Shown here piece by piece: positions 52,438 through 63,526 of a stretch of 64,000 bases of DNA. Origin of the DNA: Hexactinellida sp. DTS-2022 (Eukaryota; Porifera; Hexactinellida). A program made the translations under genes and the position numbers. Under the pieces are notes generated by a model, which saw only the letters and a program-made list of their open reading frames with translations, did not search any database and was not told where the DNA came from. Every line of letters starts with the position of its first letter. Within the stretch, counting starts at the first letter, position 1. The stretch is taken from positions 8,360,501 to 8,424,500 of the forward strand of contig JAPNXP010000001.1 of the NCBI GenBank assembly GCA_028753945.1, read 5' to 3'.

Positions 52438-53100
52438 ATGGCTACGAACGGAGAGGAGGATTTGGCGGATTTCCTGAGGCGCGAGCAAGCAAAGTTTACT
52501 GATATGGGAGAGTCCGCTCCCAGAACCTCCCCGCCCCCTGACACGAATGGCGCGGAGCCAGCTCTTTCCTCTTCCTCGGAAGATATCAGTTCGAACCAAT
52601 ACGATCTGGAATCATACCAAAACCCTATAGTCCACAGCGAGCCGGTTGTCACCCGACAGCGCCGCCCCTCAGTGGAGTTCGCCCCGGTAGCTGACGACAT
52701 GTACTCCGTGGTGTCTCAGGAGCCGGCGGAGACCCCCTTCTCGGGCGCGGAGCCGGAGTGCATACAGGCCTGGCGGCGCGAGAAGGAGCAGCTGCTGGAG
52801 CAGAAGGAGGCGGAGTCTAGCGAGGACATGCGGCGCTGGAGGGAGGCCGCGCAGCAGGAGCTCGGGGACTGGTACGACCACCACAACAGCCAGGTCGAGA
52901 CCCGGAGACAGGACAACCGCGCCGCCGAGCAGGCGTTCGTGCAGGAGAGGGACCAGTCAGTGCCAGGCACCGAGTGGGAGAAGGTGGCTAACCTCTGTGA
53001 CTTCTCCGCCAAGGGACCGAGCAAGAATGCGAAGGACGTATCTCGAATGCGTTCCATCTACCTCCACCTGAAGGAGAACCCGCCCGTCCCCAAGCACTGA
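52438..53100 (+). CDS. CLTA: Clathrin light chain
   Basis: Single-exon 220-aa protein. EEDLADFLRREQAKF near the N-terminus corresponds to the conserved light-chain motif (EED...FL..E) that contacts the heavy-chain knee and huntingtin-interacting proteins. Residues ~100-165 form the heavy-chain-binding helix (AWRREKEQLLEQKEAESSED onward). The C-terminal signature SVPGTEWEKVANLCDF...AKDVSRMRSIYLHLKENP is near diagnostic. It coats vesicles and regulates triskelion assembly. The ATG lies eleven bases after a TTATTTCCAG stretch, and the nischarin stop is 234 bp upstream. Confidence 0.95.
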   Translation: MATNGEEDLADFLRREQAKFTDMGESAPRTSPPPDTNGAEPALSSSSEDISSNQYDLESYQNPIVHSEPVVTRQRRPSVEFAPVADDMYSVVSQEPAETPFSGAEPECIQAWRREKEQLLEQKEAESSEDMRRWREAAQQELGDWYDHHNSQVETRRQDNRAAEQAFVQERDQSVPGTEWEKVANLCDFSAKGPSKNAKDVSRMRSIYLHLKENPPVPKH

Positions 53101-53877
53101 TCTCCTTTCTAACTCTACTTAGCTCATCTGACTTAAGGCGCTAGGCTAGTTGCGAGAAGTGAGGTTGTATATACATTTACTCAAAGCTATTGTCCATAGT
53201 CCCTCGCTTTATAGATACGTATAACCTAATGTGTGTGTGTTCTGTTATATACTAACTATACTATAGCGTCGTTAATTATAGTACACATTTTCTCTTTTAT
53301 AGGTAATATAACCATTTCCAAGTTGGACTGCTAAATGGTTAGGATTTTGAGTCTGTATTATTCCACAGCATTTATCCTATCCGAGTAACAACGGTTAAAT
53401 TTAGTCCACACTGTTGTAGTGAGTGTGAGAGTTAACTTAATTAATGCAAAAATATAATACTGATCCTTGTGATGTACATTGTACATACGTATGTGTACGT
53501 TAGATTCAGTTTAAAATTGTCAATTGAATGGTTGCAAATTATAAATTTGTACCTTTCCACCTTTAGGCCACCTGGTGCTTTTACCTAAGGGCTTATAGGG
53601 CGAGCTGCTTGTTTTGTATAGAAAACCACTCATACAGTGATTATATTACGATAGTATTAGTTGAACTGATCTGAGACAGTAGATATGAAATCCTTGTGGA
53701 CCATACGTGTGTACGAGTATTTGCGTATTACATTGATTACTCAATATCAGTACTGTGTGATTGATAAGAAGCAAATAGCATGTAGGTCATCACTTAGCTT
53801 ACGAGTACACTTACGAGTGAGTAGAGTAATTAGTTGTAACCCTATGTTCAGACGGAGCGCATAAATTATCTATAGCT
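53101..53877. other. Gap between clathrin light chain and ABHD14
   Basis: Presumed 3' UTR and upstream region; AT-rich with no recognised gene or repeat. Confidence 0.4.
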
Positions 53878-54660
53878 ATGAAGCGCGGCTACATCTTCAT
53901 TGTTATGTTGGTCTGCATAAGTGCTGCCCTGTACCTGCTTAAACTCACCCGCTTCGCTTTCCACAACGGAGTGAGCACCAATGCGCTCTTCCCCCCGTTT
54001 GAGCTCCCGGGCTCTAGCGGGCAGGCAGACGGAGAGGCCGACTACGTCACGGGCCCCGAGTGCACCCGCATGCTGGAGAACCTGTTCTCGCTGGGTCCCT
54101 CCGAGCTGGAGGCGAACTACCACCAGGGAGACGTGCTGCTGCTGCACGGGGCCGCCTACTCCAGCGCCGCCTGGGTCTCCATCAGCACGATAAAGATCCT
54201 CTCGAAACAGGGGTTCCGGACTGTTGCTGTAGACCTGCCGGGCTACGGGAAGAGTCCAGCGCTGCCGGATGACGTCACTAACGAGAAATTCATCGAGTGT
54301 GTAATGGCAAAGTTCGAGTTGGATCATCCTTTCCTTGTGGCTCCCTCCATGAGCGGGCAGTACGCTATTCCCTACGTGCTAAAGCACTACGAGAAGCTGG
54401 CTGGATTCGTACCCATCGCTCCTGTTGGTGCCGAAGAAGTATCCCCCGAGAGGTACAAGGAGATCTCCCTCCCGACTCTGATCCTCCACGGGTCCCTCGA
54501 TAAGAAGGGAGAGGAGGTATCCAACAAGGTTCTCAGTTTAATTCCACAAAGCACGATTTTCTCTCTCTCGAACGCAGGCCATGCCTGCTACCTAGACAAC
54601 CCGAGGGAGTTCCATCTGCAGTTAGTCAAATTCATGATCAAGAACAGACGAAGAAATTGA
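53878..54660 (+). CDS. ABHD14: ABHD14-type alpha/beta hydrolase, membrane-anchored
   Basis: Single-exon 260-aa protein. Residues 6-22 form a hydrophobic signal anchor (IFIVMLVCISAALYLL), suggesting a type II membrane protein like vertebrate ABHD14A. The hydrolase core has LLLHGAAYSS (oxyanion loop), VDLPGYGKSP, the nucleophile in APSMSGQY (Ser159), the acid in LHGSLD (Asp208) and the His in SNAGHACYLD (His235); the triad is complete. Human ABHD14B, which lacks the anchor, has been reported as a lysine deacetylase acting with CoA; the substrate of anchored members is unclear. The nucleophile is in an S-x-S-x-G setting, as in ABHD14. Confidence 0.9.
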   Translation: MKRGYIFIVMLVCISAALYLLKLTRFAFHNGVSTNALFPPFELPGSSGQADGEADYVTGPECTRMLENLFSLGPSELEANYHQGDVLLLHGAAYSSAAWVSISTIKILSKQGFRTVAVDLPGYGKSPALPDDVTNEKFIECVMAKFELDHPFLVAPSMSGQYAIPYVLKHYEKLAGFVPIAPVGAEEVSPERYKEISLPTLILHGSLDKKGEEVSNKVLSLIPQSTIFSLSNAGHACYLDNPREFHLQLVKFMIKNRRRN

Positions 54661-55154
54661 ATATATTTACTTGTGCTTACTAAATAAATAATACAATACC
54701 TTTTGTATATGTACATTATGACCTCGGCATCTGCTGCATAAAGTGTGATATTAAAACTGTAGTTATCAGTTCCACTCTAAATTACTGAGAGAGCATTTCA
54801 GAGTAAAATGCTGAATTACAGAATACTGCGTGTTAGCTGAAATTATCTCCAGACGGATGACCATACGATGCTCTTGGTGATAATTCCAGCAAAGCAACAA
54901 CACTGATTTCGTTCATTCCAATAATAAATGCGTTGAAGAATTCGACTACTCTAGCTATTTAGTTATTGCGTAGGTCTAGCCAATAAAACTTGGCATCGAA
55001 TTCTTGAAAGTTGAAAGTTTAATATTGTCTCACTTTCAGAATCCATTAAAGGATTTATTTTAATTATTAACCATTAGATCTAAGCGACATTGCTGTTACT
55101 TAACTTTGTAATATTGCTGTATCAGTAGACCTCTCCTATTGTATTTCCGATACA
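54661..55154. other. Gap between ABHD14 and SIKE-family gene
   Basis: AT-rich presumed 3' UTR and upstream DNA; no repeat or gene recognised. Confidence 0.4.
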
Positions 55155-58100
55155 ATGGACAACTTGTTGATAATGGCTCGTGACTTACAGCTCAAGATCC
55201 AGAGCAATGAGGATTCAGTCCATAAGGTTCTAAGCAACGCCATGCACCTCCAGGAAGTTCTGCATTACACTGAAGAGGTTATAACTTATTTATTGTATGT
55301 TGGAAATACTTATATACGGCTGTACATACTAAAATTCAGGCAATATTTGTCTTACAAATCTACCATTTTTTTAACACTTGTTCAGTTCCATAGCAACATC
55401 GAGAGTATCAACAGGGTGTCTGGTAGGAATTACACTTCTGTCTACACGGAGCACAACTTTACGCCCGCGGACAGGACGCAGCTCACTAAGCTGCAGAAAG
55501 AGAACACAGGACTCAAAACAACTCTGGATGACTATCAGTCCACTCTCGAGCTCATAATGACTAAATATAGAGAACAGGTTATTATAAACATATCTATACA
55601 GTCTGCTCCGCTTAATAGAGCCACCGGTTAATAGATTCCTCCGCTTAATGAGGGCAAAATTTCACAATATCTATAGGAATTAATTGCAGTTTGACTCAAG
55701 ATATTTCGGTTATTAGATTTCTCCGCTTAATTGGGTCAAACTCCGGAGTGCGCGCGAAAATCGAGAGATGCTCCCATAAACGTAATACAAATTAAATATT
55801 TAGGCTCGTGTGAGCGAGCTCAAACTTAATGTAGGCATGCAGAAATTTTTTCTTGATGAAAACCTAGTCAAACTGCCGAACAAAACTGACCCTATTAAGC
55901 GGAGTCAACTGTATTATTCCTTGCATCCTGTAAGATAGCGTATAGATTAAAGTGCTATCTGTTGGTAGTGTGAATTTCTCTACTTAACTTAACAATTACT
56001 TATACATCGGAGATTTAATCTAACTACCACCTGTTCTACTGAATGAGCTCACAAGGATTCCAATACAAGCTTGCTTGTAAATAGTATTTGATTAGGAATA
56101 ATTTGATCCATGTATCAGCTATGATAGCCGTAGGACATTTATAATTATGCGAATTTACTTACACAATTTATATAGATTCTTGAACAGTTGTTATTTGTGT
56201 TTCAGTTTCCGGTTACTATCTCCGTTTGAACTTACAAATATCACTGACATTAAAGCTGGAATCGCCAAGTATAACTGTGTTCTTTACCAGTCAAAGTTCA
56301 CCCATTACTTACTTACTTACTTAACATAAACTCTACTTAATTCCTTACAATACATGAACATATTTTTAAACAATAGGTATGTGTGTTTCTATGTAACGAT
56401 TCTAGTCTTTTCCATTTGAACTTTCAACTCATGTAAAAGACATGAAACATAATTTGACTACAATATTTGGAAATTTAAATAAATGTTTTTTTTTTGGTAA
56501 TATGTCTAATAGATAATAAACTTATTCAAATCCCTTTACAGATGAGGAAGCTGATAGAATCCCAGAACACTGATTCTTCTCTTCCACAAATACGTCAATA
56601 TGAGGTAAATACTATGAATATATGACCGTATTACTTTTTATGAGACAATATAGTATATATCCATACATGATACAACTCTTCACACAATGTGTAGATATTC
56701 TCCTCACCATCTCACCAAAGTGGAATTCTTTACATAAAATATTTATTTCTATTACTACTATTTATTTCTATTACTACTCAACTTAATTGAGACGTATACA
56801 TGTATTGTAACCAAGTTTGAAACCGCTCGAACCGAATATCAGTATTCATGAATAGTTGCCCTACCGAATACGAATACTGATATTCTGTTGAGTAACCGAA
56901 TACTGATTATGATAATGTTCGCTTTTTCAACCTAATACGAATACTGATAATCTTTGGTTGCCCTAACCGAATAGTACGAATACATATAATACTCGGCTGC
57001 AATAACTGAATATTAATACTGATGATATTCGGTCGGGCAACCGAATATCAACTATTCGGCAAATAATATTCGGTTCAACCAAATATATCAGTATTCGGTT
57101 GCAACCTTGATTATCAGATAGCATGTTCACAAATGGAGACTAATGGAATTTCGAGATAATAACGCAATTGAGGGATTGAAAAAGTGAGTATATATATGCT
57201 TAGGTAATGAAAAGCTAGACCATCCGAAATAAGAAACATTAGGAAATTGATTTCCTCTGATATCTTTGCTTTCAGACAATAACTAAATATTTTCTAATGC
57301 TTCGATCTTTCTGATGGGCTAGCATTTTATTTGCCTAATTAAGCATACAAATACTTACTTCCAAATTCCAATCCTTCAATTGCATTATTATCTCGACATT
57401 GAGAGTTCTCTATTTGTGCATGTGCACATGCTATCTGATATTATAGGAATTCACTAATTTACTATTGTAGGAGAATTATGTTCATCTTGTGATAAATTTA
57501 TGACTTTATTACTCGACTGAATTAAATTCCTCATGTCATGGGCGTTTCTTTAGTTCTTTATAAATTATTTGATATATTGATGTAAGATATTACTCCATTA
57601 TTAGATAATTGGATTGCTCATTAAAATTACATTATGACTACTATATTTGTGAAATATAATCATTCTGAAATATTTGTTTGTAGCATGAGCTCCAACAGAA
57701 GAATTATCAAATCGCTCAAATGATTTCAGTAAGCGACCTTTCAACATAGTGATTATAACATATTGTTTATAGTATACAGTGTTAATTTATTAACCAATAA
57801 AGTATACTATCTCCTAGGTTTACAGACTGGACGGCTAGCTTCTGTTATCCCACTGGCTAGCCAGGAATCAATACATATTTATTCATTGTTTGCAAACATA
57901 TGTGATTATGGCACATCACATAGTATATGTTTTCCTGAATCCACTGCAATAAATTATTGATAAATGTTTACCTAGCAATCTCGTGATTAAGCCCTTCCTC
58001 TAACTTCATTTTATAAAGCATATTCCTAACTACGTATATAGCTTCATACTCCAAATAATGAAAATGGGAAATGACGCGAATATTTCGAGGCAACAGTAGA

Positions 58101-60744
58101 TTTAATTTATGTAATTTGAAATTAATTGAACTAACCCAACTATCCCTATGCTCTATGTGATTAAGTTCAATCAAGGTTTCATCCAGGCGCGTAATTCTGA
58201 AAGGAAGCTTTTCTAGGCTCGCGAAAATCGAGAGATGTCCCATAGAAGTATTACAAATTGAGTATTTTAGGCACGTGTGAGCGAGCTCAAACTTAGTCTA
58301 GGCGTGCAGAAAAATTTGCCTGGATGAAAGCCCGAGTTCAATTACTACATTTAGCTCTACTTTATATAGATAATACTGTTTAATTCAATGCACATTTGGC
58401 CAGAAGGTTAATTTATGCTTAATTATTTATTATTATCACTTGATTGTTTCGTGGCACATCTTCTCTTGATTTATTCTAGCATTCTGATCTTTCTTTATAT
58501 AACGACTAGCCTATAACTTCGATGTTTTATGAATATTTTCAGTATTTGGCTGCGAACTTTGTACCCACGTCCCACGCTCTAGCTATGAATAATATGCATG
58601 ATCCGATCAATTGATCATTTGTTAATACGTACGTAACTGTGGCACAATATATCATAGCTACGGTATTATAATAAAACTTTTTGTCAACTGAAGCATGAAG
58701 CCGCGTTTGGTTAATTATCGCTTTTCTTTTACTTCTTATAATTGCTCATTAAATATTTAACCTTTAAGATATTACTCAGTACTCAGTAACCGGGCTTCAT
58801 GAAACTAATTACAACCAGTTCCTTTGGCACCCTAGCAGTGTCTAACAGTTTGGTGGTAATATTGACGGAAATACGACACTTGTGTACAGAGACATTTGTG
58901 TACAAGACTAGTGCGACACTTGTGTACAACTTTGATACGACATTTGTGTACAGATTGTATAGCTGTAATGGGTTACATTAAGTGATGGATAATGACCCAT
59001 TCTAAGGCATTCTTATTATTTTACAATATCAACTTTATTCGTATTATTTCAATTAAATTATTTGATCAAACATACAATAAACGACAATCTATCTTTATTT
59101 ATGAATGATAATTTTAGATATAAGGCAATCGATTAATGAGTTGAGTTGAGTAGAAGACTGAATTTAAAAGAATCTTAATTAACTGTTAATAGGAACTAAT
59201 CCGATCTAATTATCCGTATGGAGTGTACAGCGACATTTGTGTACAGAGTTTTGTGCATGGGGACACTTGTGTACAAGGACAGTCAACCCGGTAAAGTGAA
59301 GAGATTGTCTCATTAAAATGTATGCAAGTTTAACTTTACTAAATTTGACATTTTTACAAGTTTATTTAACAATTTTTAGGATAACAGTCAGGTTCTTTTA
59401 TTCTAAACATTCAAGGAACCAAATTTGTGTTCATAATATATGAGGCTTCTAATAAGAAAACTCAACTCAAACAAACCTAAGTTGTAAATTGGGAGCCGTA
59501 GTACTTGTTCATTATAATTATAATAATTTCATAAGCAGACGAAAATTGTTCATACAAGTAGACCTGATCCTGACTGTCAGTTTCTTTTTTTTCACCCTTC
59601 ATCCTATTAACAGTTAATTTGAATTCTTTCAAATTCAGTCTTCTACTCAACTCAACTCATTAATCGATTGCCTTATATCTAAAATTATCATTCATAAATA
59701 AAGATATATTGTCGTTTATTGTATGTTTGATCAGATAATTTAATTGAAATAATACGAATAAAGTTGATATTGTAAGATAATAAGAATGGGTCATTATCCA
59801 TCACTTAATGTGACCCCTTTACAGCTCTGTAGACAAATGTCGCTGTACACAAAAATCTGTCTACACAAGTGTCGTACCAGAGTTGTACACAAATATCGCA
59901 CTAGTTTTGTACACAAATGTCTCTGTACACAAGTGTCTCCCTCCGAACTTTTTAGTATAACAAATAAATATTTTTTTATTACATTACTATCTTAATGTCT
60001 CGTAACTTGATAGAAATTAGAAATTAAAACGATGAAAATGTTATTGGTTTACATCAATCCATATAATGTATTCAACGTTATTGCAATTATGTGCACCTTA
60101 TACTTAATTTGTACTAAGTTTGTACCTACAGAACCGACGTCTCGGTAGCTTTCTACTATTGGCATTCACATTGTTAGCTAGTGTACTAAGTGTAGTGAAC
60201 AGCTCACGCGGTGCTAATTCGTTTTGCCAAATTATGCTTATTCCTAACTTTATTTGATTCAAAGTCTGTTTCTTTTCATTTAATTAACCCTAAGAAGGAA
60301 TAATTAATTCACATATTTTATAATTGTTCCGAGACAAAAGGTTTTCTCTAATCTTGATTTGCAGTTAATTAGCTCAAGTACTTAATGAGTTATTTGATTA
60401 TCCAATAGGTGATGAACACAGCTATGAACTCGGATGACCAGCTATCTGTCGAGAGAGAAGAAGAGAACATTTCATTGAAATACGAAAATGAAGGTTTGAA
60501 GAAATTATTGGGAATAGCAGAGAGTGGAGTGATGGATGAAGGAATGATAAGGACCTCTAGAGAGAACACTCTTTTGAGACCTCCAAAGAAATCCAAATCC
60601 TATTCAGATTTAGACATATTTCGTAAGCCGGGATATGATGATTCCTCATTAAATTCGTTTACTAGACCCAAACTAAGAATCCGAGACAGCATGGAGGAAC
60701 TGGACCTGGTAGGGGAAGAGGATGACCTCTCTTTTGACTCATGA
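55155..60744 (+). CDS. FGFR1OP2: SIKE / FGFR1OP2 family coiled-coil protein
   Basis: Five exons, all phase 0: 55155-55277, 55386-55577, 56542-56604, 57684-57728, 60409-60744; 252 aa, close to human FGFR1OP2 (253). LQKENTGLKTTLDDYQSTLE followed by LIMTKYREQMRKL matches the family hallmark 'LQ.EN..L...L..HQS.LELIM.KYR.QM'. The later block IAQMISVMNTAMNSDD...EEENISLKYENEGLKKLLGI matches the second coiled coil. SIKE1 and FGFR1OP2 bind SLMAP/STRIPAK complexes that steer PP2A towards Hippo kinases and the cytoskeleton. The acidic tail is specific to this protein. The 2.68-kb last intron hosts a MITE and a long foldback. Two donors begin GTTAT, weaker than the usual GTRAG. Confidence 0.85.
55599..55911. 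mobile_element. pogo/Tigger-like MITE in SIKE intron 2
   Basis: Inverted ends CAGTCTGCTCCGCTTAATAG and CTATTAAGCGGAGTCAACTG, flanked by TA. It carries a truncated TTTCATCCA-family fragment at 55746-55866. Confidence 0.75.
56812..57110. repeat. CGAATACTGAT-rich inverted element in SIKE intron 3
   Basis: CAAGTTTGAAACCG at the left and CGGTTGCAACCTTG at the right are roughly inverted; between them are about ten CCGAATA(C/T)...GATATTCGG motifs in both orientations. No target duplication seen. Confidence 0.6.
57112..57441. mobile_element. TIR element in SIKE intron 3
   Basis: The left end TATCAGATAGCATGT and right end ACATGCTATCTGATA are inverted; sub-terminal TCGAGATAATAACGCAATTG also recurs inverted. 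About 330 bp, non-coding. Confidence 0.75.
58172..58334. mobile_element. hAT-like MITE of the TTTCATCCAG family
   Basis: Ends CAAGGTTTCATCCAG and CTGGATGAAAGCCCG; exact 8-bp target duplication agttcaat at 58164-58171 and 58335-58342. In SIKE intron 4. Confidence 0.9.
58860..59945. mobile_element. Foldback element with CACTTGTGTACA repeats
   Basis: The arms 58860-59185 and 59600-59945 are near-identical inverted copies (e.g. GTGATGGATAATGACCCATT and AGGCAATCGATTAATGAG). The outer ends consist of short repeats of GACA(C/T)TTGTGTACA with ~12-25 bp spacing, also seen once more inside (59225-59280). In SIKE intron 4; no coding capacity. Confidence 0.85.
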
Positions 60745-62374
60745 TCGATACAAGATACCGTATGATGATCCTTGTAACAAGATATGTTGGTTTGTCTATC
60801 GTATATAGTCTCTTTCATTAATTATTATGGTGTATTGTATTATTATCTATACTGAGCAATGCACCTGTTAGTCATCTTAATCTTGTACTATTCCACGTTT
60901 CATACAATTGAGTTTATATCCACCATATTGCAATAACACCATGTTATGCAATTATCAAGTTTTGCAGTCTGATAATCCTATTTGATGAGACAATAATTGA
61001 AATTATAGAAATATCAATGAATACTAATTTTTGGATCCTACCATTATACATGAATCAACTTTTATGTGTACTCAACACTACTAATGAATATGTTCAGTAT
61101 TTAGTTTTGTCTACGAGTCTTTACTCCCACTAGTCATTATTCTTTCATATTAGTTTGTTTACGTTAGGCATTGGAATTTCCGTAGAACTCTCTGACGAAT
61201 CAGGAGTCTAGCCCGAATTTAATGGTTATGTGATTATTGATTATGAAGGTTAATATCTCAAATGTGCATATGTGATTTCTTTATTATTGTTATTTGATTG
61301 GAACAGGTTGCTACTTGTATTACTCTTAAATTCAACTGATTATTTATTTTATTTCACTCCTTTGTTTTGAGAATATTTGAGTTTGATTTTCGAAAGCATT
61401 TGTCTCAAATTAGAATACATACGCTTCAATTTGAGGAATAATAAAATTTTTATGAAAAGGTTAAATATTTATGTAATAACTCGCGCATTGGAATTATTGT
61501 CCTTGACTCTTGTTCATTGTGTATTATCTCAAAGTGTATATATAATCATTTTACAGTTCTCTGGATTCCTTAGTCATGTGGCTTTTCTAGAAATTATTAA
61601 TCTTATCTATAAAAATATTAAATATGCTCCATTATACCCCCAGTAGAGGTTCGATCAACCTAAGAAATCTGTTGTTTGTTGAGCTTATTTACTTCTAGAG
61701 AGAAACAGCAGTTGTTGTAGCAGTTTTCTAGCTTCGATAAGTTACTGTACTTCAACAGTTGTTTAATGATCATTACTGCACTAAATATTGAGAGACGATT
61801 CCTCTTGATAGTAACTTCGACGAAACTATTATTATAGGTTATCCCTGTTATAGAACTACTTCTTAGAGTCCCAACAAATTACTGTTATAATTAGTGCTAC
61901 AATCCAACAGTGGAGTTTATAGTAAATCTCTAGGAGCGTTATTATCAAATTACATAAAGTAAGTTGAATAGTATTTAGATATTCATTGTTTTTCATGGAA
62001 CTGTGGAATTAACATTGCTATTCTTTATTCTGGGGAATACAAAAAACGGAATTGATTACATTTCTATCAATCTAGTAGCTAAATCCGGCTGTTCTCTTGG
62101 ACCCCTTCGTATGTATAAAGTAACTAAAGTTGAATCATATTTTTCTTATCATTCTCATGTTTGAGTGTTTGTGTATATATGCATCAATATTACAACTTGA
62201 ATTTATGATACATATTGAACAAGGATGTAATTTACATTCCATACACATGTGGGTTTAAATATTACAAAATATTACAAGTCTTTACAGCTGCACAGTTGGG
62301 TTAAAATCGGTAAAATTATTTGGTTCGTCGCTTGAGAGTAGCATTACAGGCCAATTTATACAATCATCACTTTT
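60745..62374. other. Convergent intergenic region
   Basis: AT-rich DNA between the SIKE-family stop and the FAM124 stop on the opposite strand, so it holds two 3' regions. No paired repeat, RNA gene or convincing coding sequence; an 89-codon frame at 61377-61646 is hydrophobic and AT-driven. Confidence 0.45.
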
Positions 62375-63526
62375 CTAGACATATGTTACTCTGTGGTAAG
62401 CAACGCTTCCTGAAACTGTTTTTGAGGGAATAATGCAAGTGTCACCGAATTTATGCGACTCGCTTGTGTTGGAGATCATTTTCTCGATTTTCCTCTTCTC
62501 ATATCTTTTTTGCTCGGATTTTGTCACAGATTGCAGAGGGCTGTTTGATGCCGATATTGACGGCTCAGAGAACCCGCTATCTACCGTGTGAAAACTTAGG
62601 TTAACTGGATCCTGATCCGATATTTCTGTTGACTTTCTATGTTTGAAAGTTTCCTGAGGAAAACTAAATGGGTGATCTAGAGTGGGCTCGTACTCTTCTA
62701 AGATAAGGTTGTTGCCGTCAGGATCCATTGTCTGCCACAAAGGGGTACGTTCCTCTAGGCTAGAATGTTGCACCGCATACAATTGGTTGTTGAGGAAAGG
62801 TTTGAGTCCTTCTAGATTCTTCACTTTAATTCTAAGGCCTACGAGACTGCTCGGCTTAACTTCCAGGTTTGTCGCTTCTTTAATGCAGAACTCGTACTGT
62901 GTTTTATCGTCACTCTCCAGAATGAAAGTGCAGAATTTATCGGAGGCATACGAGTACTCCTGTCTCAACAGGAACTGGTAGAAGTAGACTGTTTCGAGGA
63001 AGTTGTTTGTAACAAGAATAAATCGCATGATGCTTTGATGAACCTTTCTTCTGTTCGTGGCCAAGATAGCCCAGCTAGGTGTGAATCGATTGTGGTTGTA
63101 GAATTCGGCTGAATAGGTTTCTAGAAAGCGGTTTGGGGTTGTATAAGCGAGGTCAGTGGAAAATGTTTTGTGCCAGGGTCTTGATTTCAGCGGGGGTACG
63201 TCTTCAACCGAATTTGTTTGCGGGTACGAGACACAGATGCTGATTGAGTGCTCAACTTGTTTGGTTATGTTATTACATCGCCCGTGGGGGTTTGTAAACT
63301 TTGTGAATGTTTGTGTGTCCAGGTTCTTCGACAAAGTTTCGTCTACGAAATTGTTAATCTTTATTCCTTGAACGGTATAGCTCGATGCTCTCGTCAATTT
63401 GATGTATTCCTTAATATTTGGTGTGTATTTGCTGCTGAAATGTATCATATCTTTGATCTTTGAAATAGGAACATCGTCCTTCATCAAGTATTGAATTGAT
63501 ATTTGCTTTGTATTTGAATCAGACAT
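62375..63526 (-). CDS. FAM124: FAM124 family protein
   Basis: Single-exon 383-aa protein. It matches the FAM124A/B pattern: PSWAILATNRRKVHQSIMRF, then YQFLLRQEYSYASDKFCTFI, the 'LGLRIKV' type strand (SSLVGLRIKVKNLEGLKPFL) and LWQTMDPDGNNLILEE, which parallels the vertebrate WQT.D.DGN..LL motif. The family has a glyoxalase/VOC-like fold in which that last strand is conserved; its biochemical role is unknown. The C-terminal ~90 residues are Ser/Lys-rich. No signal peptide or membrane segment. It is the only minus-strand host gene in the right part of the window. Confidence 0.8.
   Translation of the reverse strand: MSDSNTKQISIQYLMKDDVPISKIKDMIHFSSKYTPNIKEYIKLTRASSYTVQGIKINNFVDETLSKNLDTQTFTKFTNPHGRCNNITKQVEHSISICVSYPQTNSVEDVPPLKSRPWHKTFSTDLAYTTPNRFLETYSAEFYNHNRFTPSWAILATNRRKVHQSIMRFILVTNNFLETVYFYQFLLRQEYSYASDKFCTFILESDDKTQYEFCIKEATNLEVKPSSLVGLRIKVKNLEGLKPFLNNQLYAVQHSSLEERTPLWQTMDPDGNNLILEEYEPTLDHPFSFPQETFKHRKSTEISDQDPVNLSFHTVDSGFSEPSISASNSPLQSVTKSEQKRYEKRKIEKMISNTSESHKFGDTCIIPSKTVSGSVAYHRVTYV

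Noticed and set aside
53866-54327. 153-codon minus-strand frame over ABHD14
   Set aside because: It overlaps the well-supported hydrolase gene and shows no domain.
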